Assembly (NCBI GenBank): GCA_029876055.1
Contig: CM056874.1
Span: forward strand, 7,130,001 to 7,194,000
DNA length: 64,000 bases
Origin: Madurella fahalii
Lineage: Eukaryota; Ascomycota; Sordariomycetes; Sordariales
Direction of reading: 5' to 3'
A program made the translations under genes and the position numbers. Below the pieces are notes generated by a model, which worked only from the letters and a program-made list of their open reading frames with translations, did not search any database and had not been told where the DNA came from. Shown here in pieces: positions 58,452-64,000 of the stretch (positions are counted from its first letter, which is position 1; every line of letters begins with the position of its first letter).

Positions 58452-58970
58452 TACAACCCAAGTGGGACAGGCAAGGTGGGATAGACCGTGATGCTTAAGA
58501 GAAAGGTTTGGGATTAAGTTGTCCAGCTAGCTTGAGGCCATCCTGATCCGGTGATGGGCATCCATGCGGCAGCTAAGGACACGGATATTGGCAGATCCCC
58601 TGTTATGTATTGGCAGTCGTCCTCTAATTAGGTATGTGGTATTCGGACGGACCATTCGAACACAATCACAACGGAGCCGGATCGTATATAAGCACCACCC
58701 TGTATATACATGTTATTACCGCGATGCTTTTGCGTACGGGTGGGACTCCATTTCCATTATTCGCCAGGGTAACAAACGCCGGGCATTGCGTTATCAACAA
58801 ATGTTCCAATTTTTGCTCGTCACAGAACAACCATCAACTCAATAGGGGGCTCATTGCTTGGGCAATGGCGAATATCATTTTCCTATCAGCTATGTATGCA
58901 AATACCCCAGTCGCCGGCCACTCGTAGCTCATATCTTCTCGTTTTCGCACATGCAGAAGGGAAATTGCGT
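58452..58970. other. Convergent intergenic, no gene seen
   Basis: This is the shared 3' flank of the Laa2-like gene (plus) and the eIF2 gamma gene (minus). It is somewhat more A/T-rich than its surroundings, with no supported gene. Confidence 0.55.
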
Positions 58971-60642
58971 CTACTTGGTACTGGGCTCAAGCGTCACACC
59001 ACTGTACGTCTATCCGTTAGCGATACGACCGTCGCGGTGTCAGAGGAGAAATGTAAAGTACTTACGCTGCGATAGTGGCCCAGCCGATTAGACGCCAATG
59101 CTTCTCAATACGTCTGCTCAGGGCAACCTTCTCTCCGATATTCGTGCAGGCCGGACTTGTGAGCTGAAGCTTGGCGGCATCCTTCTTGATGGCCACAACC
59201 TTGGCACCCGTCGACGTAGAACCGATGTTGACCATGATGACTTCATTCTTGGCAAGCTTGTCAACCTTGGCCTGCTTGCCGTCGGCAGTCCGAACACCAA
59301 GCAGGCGACGGAGCAGGTAGAAATTGACCTCGATCTCGCTGTAGATCTCGGGCAGGCGGCCCTTGAGTCCGAGCACAAAACCGACCAGACGATCGGCTCG
59401 GCAGAGGGTAGGGTCGATGCGGGTACCGACGCCGATCAGGCCACCAGGGACGGCGTACTTGAGATCGTTGGCTTCCGAGTTGAGTGAGACGATGCGGCTG
59501 AAAATGGGCGTGCACTTGAGGTCGCCCTTGTCGTCACGCGTCACGATACCGGGCCGAATCTCGATTTCGTCGCCGAGTTTGAGCAGACCGTGCAGAATAC
59601 TGCCACCGGCGACACCACCCTTAAGCTCCTCGATCTCGGCACCAGGCTTGTTGACATCGAAAGACCGAATAACAATCATGTGCGGATCCATGGAGAAATC
59701 TCTTGGGGGGATGGGGATGGTGTTGACGATGGCGTCGTTGATAGCGTCGATATTGAACTTGAGCTGGGCGGAGATGGGGATGATGGGGGACTTGCCGGCC
59801 ACGGTGCCCCGGATAAACTTGAGGATGGACTCGTAATGCTGCTTGGCTGCCTCTTCCCGCATGAGATCGACCTTGTTCTGAAGGATGATGATCTTGTCCA
59901 ACTTCATAATCTCGATGGCCGCCAAGTGCTCAGACGTCTGTGGTTGAGGGCAGGATTCATTTCCAGCAATGAGCAGCAGTGCCGCGTCCATGACGGCAGC
60001 GCCCGACAACATGGTACTCATGAGAATATCGTGGCCAGGGCAGTCGACAAACCTAGTCTCTCAGTTAGCCCTTTGCCAAAAAAGACATCCAATGGAAAGG
60101 CAACAGGGAGAGCCTCACGAGACGTGACGTAGTAGCCTGTATGTACCAGTACATCCTTCCCGCTCGCAAGGAGGGTCAACCTCCTTCTCGCTCTTGTAAC
60201 TCCGATAGCACGTTGGCCGCGGACATTCTTGATTGTCGCACTTGTAAATCTTAGCGTTGGCGTATCCGAGCTTGATGGTAATATTGCGGATCAGCTCGTT
60301 TTTAAAACGAACAGTCTGCACACCCGAGATGGCCTTTACAACAGTCGACTTTCCGTGAGCGACATGGCCAATTGTGCCAATGTTGATGGTCGCTTGCCGC
60401 GCAATAATCTCGGGGGTGAGGGGGTTCAGGCTCTTGATGTCGAGGTCTTTAGGGTCCGTCTGGGGCGGGAGCGGCGGCCGCTGGACGACGGGAGCAGGGG
60501 CGGGTGTCTTTTTCAGTGCAGGCTTGATGGGCCTCTCAGTGACCTCGTTGTCTGAATGGTCCTGAGCCTCGATCTGTGACTCGTTGCCAGAGTCGGATTC
60601 GGACTCGATGTCGTTGCCGAACTTGTCACCGTTGGCCGACAT
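58971..60642 (-). CDS. GCD11: Translation initiation factor eIF2 gamma subunit
   Basis: The three exons are 60642-60119, 60052-59066 and 59001-58971, giving 513 aa. The last exon encodes only about ten residues: GWATIAA-GVTLEPSTK. It is required because reading past the 59066 donor gives an immediate stop. An acidic N-terminal extension precedes the GTPase domain: G1 GHVAHGKST (92-100), a Cys cluster CDNQEC...C...CEREGC (about 135-164), G3 DCPGHD (178-183), G4 NKVD (233-236) and G5 PISAQ. Domains II and III follow, with RSFDVNKPGAEIEELKGGVA and GLIGVGTRIDPTLCRADRLV. The factor carries Met-tRNAi to the 40S subunit as the GTP-bound ternary complex. Its length and motifs are ordinary for fungi. 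Confidence 0.97.
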
Positions 60643-63600
60643 GATGGTTCGCTTCGCGGGGTAGCTGGTGATTTTTTTTTTTCTCTGGCCCCTCCTCTGT
60701 TGATTTGGTGGCTGTGCCTTGAATGCAGTTGCCGAGACCTTTAGGTCTGGATTCGATATTCGATACCCGAAATCGGTGATCGGTCGGCTACGGTGGAGTG
60801 CCCTCTGCGAGAAGACAGTTGTACAAGAATGACCCGTAGTCGATATTTCTCACGATTTTCGTGTGCAGTCATAGGCTTGCGACTCACAATCCTTGCCGAC
60901 TGATTGCTGGAGGTGTATTGGCGCTAGTCCACATCAAGACTAGCGTCTTTTGCCCCACGTTGGCCGATAAGAGTGATAAAGGAACAACGGCCTGGAAGTT
61001 GACTCGGCTATGATATTGTTATTGTCTGCGAAAGCAGTTACGGTGACCCCCAGGATCCGGATCTGGGTAGGACATCTCAATACTCTTGCTAAGTACTTTT
61101 TCCGGAAAGGAACGTCTGAGAGCTCACGGGCTCAACCCAGCTAAGCCAAGCTCGATATCAGACGGGCTTCAGCTCTTCTGGATACTACTAGGAATGGGAT
61201 GGGGTCCTTAATTCTCCTCTCTTCTCTCTGAACATGACTCTTCCTTTTCACTCTGAATTTTGATCCTTTTATTCTTTTCTTTTCTCCTTCTTTTCCTTTT
61301 GGCCCCAGCTCTCTTATTCTATGTCTTGATCTTTTCTTCTCTGGCAAAGCACCCCTCCTGTTACCTTGGAAATACATTCCGTTACTGCGTCGCGATGACA
61401 ACATATAACAGAGAGCCCAGCCCATAAATTCAAGGCGCTCTTGCAATGCAAACACTCAACGGTGCCCAAACCGTGATGTGTGGTTTCCGCCGATGATGGG
61501 CGAATGATAGGAGCCGGCTGTGTGCCTCAAAAGACTGAGTGGAGAAGGTTTTCCATTGAAGCCTCGCGGCCAGGCGTAACTCATCTCGGGCTGATGTGCG
61601 TTTCTCTCGGGCATACTCCGTAAACTACTTTCTGGCTCCACAGCAAGTGCCAACCGGTCATTACGAGCAAGCCAAACTCGCAGCCGGGCCGGACTATAAG
61701 AGCGTCAAAAGTGATGCACCTGTTGTGCTACCTGGTAGTTTGTTTCATCACAAGTCGGACAGCAAGACGTCCAGAAAGACTACTCGATCATTCCCGCATG
61801 ATAACGCAGTGCCGCTCGATCCCAGGTTTATAGACAAACCCTATCGCGAAGGGCGGGAAGCTGGCCGCCGTTTCATTGCTCAGCCCCCACGTCGGCCTTC
61901 AAGTTGATGATTCCTCAGAAACACAACCTGTGGCGCAACGTCGCGGGAGGTTCCTCGTGAACTTACTGTGTCGCGTAAGGCCGCCGTACGTTCTTGAGCA
62001 TGACTTGGGCCAGATCTAAGCCCGTTGGTGAATGGCCCTGTTGCCGTCGGGGTAGCGCCTCGCCTCACAACCAGCCACCGACACGCAGCATAGGAATTCA
62101 GCTCTTGCGAAACACCGCAGGCTGAGTCACAGCTCGAGACTGGTCTTGCCACCGGGACAAGGAGCAGCCGGGCTTCCGGAGCAGGAAGGACGGATGTTGT
62201 TGATACCACTGTCAATTGTATCTTCTCGGGGAAATCCGAGATACTGTACAATGATCGGCGCCTCCAACGCCACGAGGAGGCCCCGCCCTTGACTTTCCAA
62301 GGTCACGGACCTGGGTTAATCTATCTGAGGTAGCTTTCCGATGCAAAGGAGCGGTCTGATCGATAGTAACGACTTCAACCAGCGCTCGGTTCATGAGCGG
62401 TCGGATTCCTTTCGCATGGGCCGTCCCACGGTAGCGAAGGGCTGCTTGCGTAGTCAGCCATGACACAACCGTGGGGAAGACCAAGTCTTGTTTTCCAAGT
62501 TGTCCTCACCACTGTGGGTGCTATATAATTAGTACAGTAGCGCTCCTGCAGCGCGGATGGGTGTGTGTGATGGGCAGACACTTGCAGCTCGCCGAGCCAT
62601 TGCGCTGATTAGCTAACTCGAGTTGCAAGCCTGCTAGGTGCCGTTGCATCTACGTGGAGCAGTACCTGTGATGGTGAATGGGGGCTAATTTATGAGATCT
62701 CGCCGCCCGCCCGCTGATATCGTCACAATATCGAAGAGAGGGCTAAAAATACAGACTGTGGTGAGCAAAAACTCTGGTTGGGGGGTGAGGTGATCATGCA
62801 CGGGACGAGTCTCTACGGCACCTCGGGTTCTACTTTCCAGGATTTTGCCCACCACTTTACCCACCTCTCGTCGATTCTGGACTCAATTAGCTGCTGTTCA
62901 TCCAAATTGAAGTGATTCGTAGCAGCTGCTGACTGCATCAGGATTTTCGGTGCAATAATTAAAGTGACTATATCCGTCCGCACGTTCGGGTCTGGGAGAG
63001 CGGGTATTCCAAATCAGCGAACAGGTAGGGGTACTTGTGCCACTGACCGTGTTACGTATGCCTTCTGAGGTCGCCAGTAACTGAAGGTGACAGCGACCGA
63101 AGGCCCGAGCAACGGCCCTACGACGTTAAAGACCTCCAAAGTCCAGAGAAATTACCGGACTGAAAGGGCGGGGGAAGGGCGGGATAGAAAAGGCATCGAG
63201 CTGCGCTTGGTGTCACCTTGCGCGAGTGGCAGCTCGCATGGACGACATTGTCCATGGGAGCGAGCAGCTTCGCTTCGCGCCCTTTGGTGCTGGGTAGGGG
63301 AGGTCTCTGTGTGGCACGGCTTACCGCCCACCTGCATGACCGACAGCTCGGTCACGGAAACCACGGTGCTGATTGGGCGCCTGTTTTCCACGCCATTGCA
63401 CCCCAGCCAACAGGGAACCGATGATTGGCTGCACGGGTGGTAGATGGACGACAAGGGCTCGGCCGGCAGCTGCAAATTGTCGACCTAGCCGCCCAACCAC
63501 AGATCCGATAACCCCTCCATCAGATGCTTGGCCAGCCCGCCCTCCGAGAACAAGGTCAGGGCTTCCTCTAATTCGGCAGAACTGGCCCTTGTCTCCCAGC

Positions 63601-64000
63601 CGCCTTCGCCCAATAGATTCCGCTCGCTCCCAGTTGCGAGTCCCGGTTGCGTGACTCGATGGCGCCAAAGTACAGCAGTTGACTCGCCTCGACATTCGAA
63701 ATGAAAGCCATTCTTCGGCCGACATGAGCGTGCTTAACAAGGGGACCCGAGTGGGATTCGTAGGCCCAGAGGCGCACTGTCTGGGTGGAAGTCTCCGGCA
63801 ATCCACATGTTCAAGTCGTCGCGGCTCTTCCACGGTTGGAAGTATTCCAGACCACTACCGCAGTATGTCCCTCGTCCGCCGCGGGATGCACGCACATCGG
63901 TACCGCCACCCGCGGCCCGTTGAAGGCGTTCTTTTGCTATATTGAGAATCCAACCCCTCCCCTCCTCGGCTACCACCCTCCTAAGCGTTCTACCGCTTAT
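60643..64000. other. Gene-poor right end of window
   Basis: I find no supported gene in these 3.4 kb. The left part is the eIF2 gamma promoter. Candidate frames are weak: 61596-61907 plus (103 codons), 63321-63833 minus (170 codons) and overlapping minus frames at 63568-63976. The last group has some hydrophobic, protein-like text (FISNVEASQLLYFGAIESRN) but no domain I know, and it could be the end of a gene continuing past 64000. Base composition is not noticeably A/T-skewed, so there is no sign of a RIP-mutated transposon. Confidence 0.5.

Noticed and set aside
1..64000. CRISPR array, prophage or intact transposon
   Set aside because: There are no regularly spaced repeats, no transposase or reverse transcriptase motifs and no terminal repeats. 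The gene set and introns are eukaryotic.

Overview
This window looks like a chromosome segment of a filamentous ascomycete, most likely Sordariales and Chaetomiaceae-like. The support is GC-rich, intron-poor genes with 50-80 bp introns (GTA/GTG donors, CTAAC/CTGAC-like branch sites), orthologues with a Neurospora-type layout (ARG-13, RPA135, mL59, an RCR-type protein, a fibroin-3-related protein), long disordered low-complexity tails, and no operons. I found 22 protein-coding genes. Splice sites were worked out by hand from reading-frame continuity and family knowledge; exon coordinates are given in the entries.

Layout. 0.65-4.1 kb (-) DUF8004-like protein; 6.7-8.3 (-) fibroin-3-related membrane protein; 10.1-10.7 (-) RCR-type membrane protein; 11.9-12.5 (+) ribosomal protein uS9/S16; 14.9-15.8 (-) Arl8 GTPase; 18.4-22.2 (+) RNA polymerase I second-largest subunit; 23.1-25.2 (+) secreted tyrosinase; 25.7-27.2 (-) STIMATE/'vaculolar membrane protein' family; 28.8-29.5 (-) SF3B6/p14; 30.4-31.3 (+) Cys-rich zinc-binding-like protein; 32.2-33.7 (-) proteasome Rpt1; 34.2-36.0 (+) chaperonin CCT4; 36.6-39.5 (-) Ars2/SERRATE; 40.6-42.7 (-) Prp28 helicase; 44.4-45.5 (+) mitochondrial ornithine carrier; 46.0-46.7 (-) TspO/MBR; 47.4-48.0 (+) mitoribosomal mL59; 48.6-49.3 (+) Dph4; 49.7-50.8 (-) 14-3-3; 52.7-53.3 (+) IF1 ATPase inhibitor; 53.7-55.8 (-) Nsp1; 56.7-58.5 (+) Laa2-like protein; 59.0-60.6 (-) eIF2 gamma. 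The last 3.3 kb holds nothing I can support.

Most genes are conserved housekeeping functions: transcription, splicing, translation, proteasome, chaperonin, nuclear pore, trafficking and mitochondria. They are interleaved with fast-evolving membrane or disordered proteins and one secreted copper oxidase. There is no biosynthetic cluster, CRISPR array, prophage or intact transposon, and I did not find a convincing undescribed multi-gene system. The most useful second looks are three one-base frame breaks in otherwise well-formed genes (two in homopolymers), two introns that appear to use GC donors, a three-nucleotide ATG-only coding exon in RPT1, an unrecognised Cys-rich protein, and a paired inverted GATA element in a long intergenic region.
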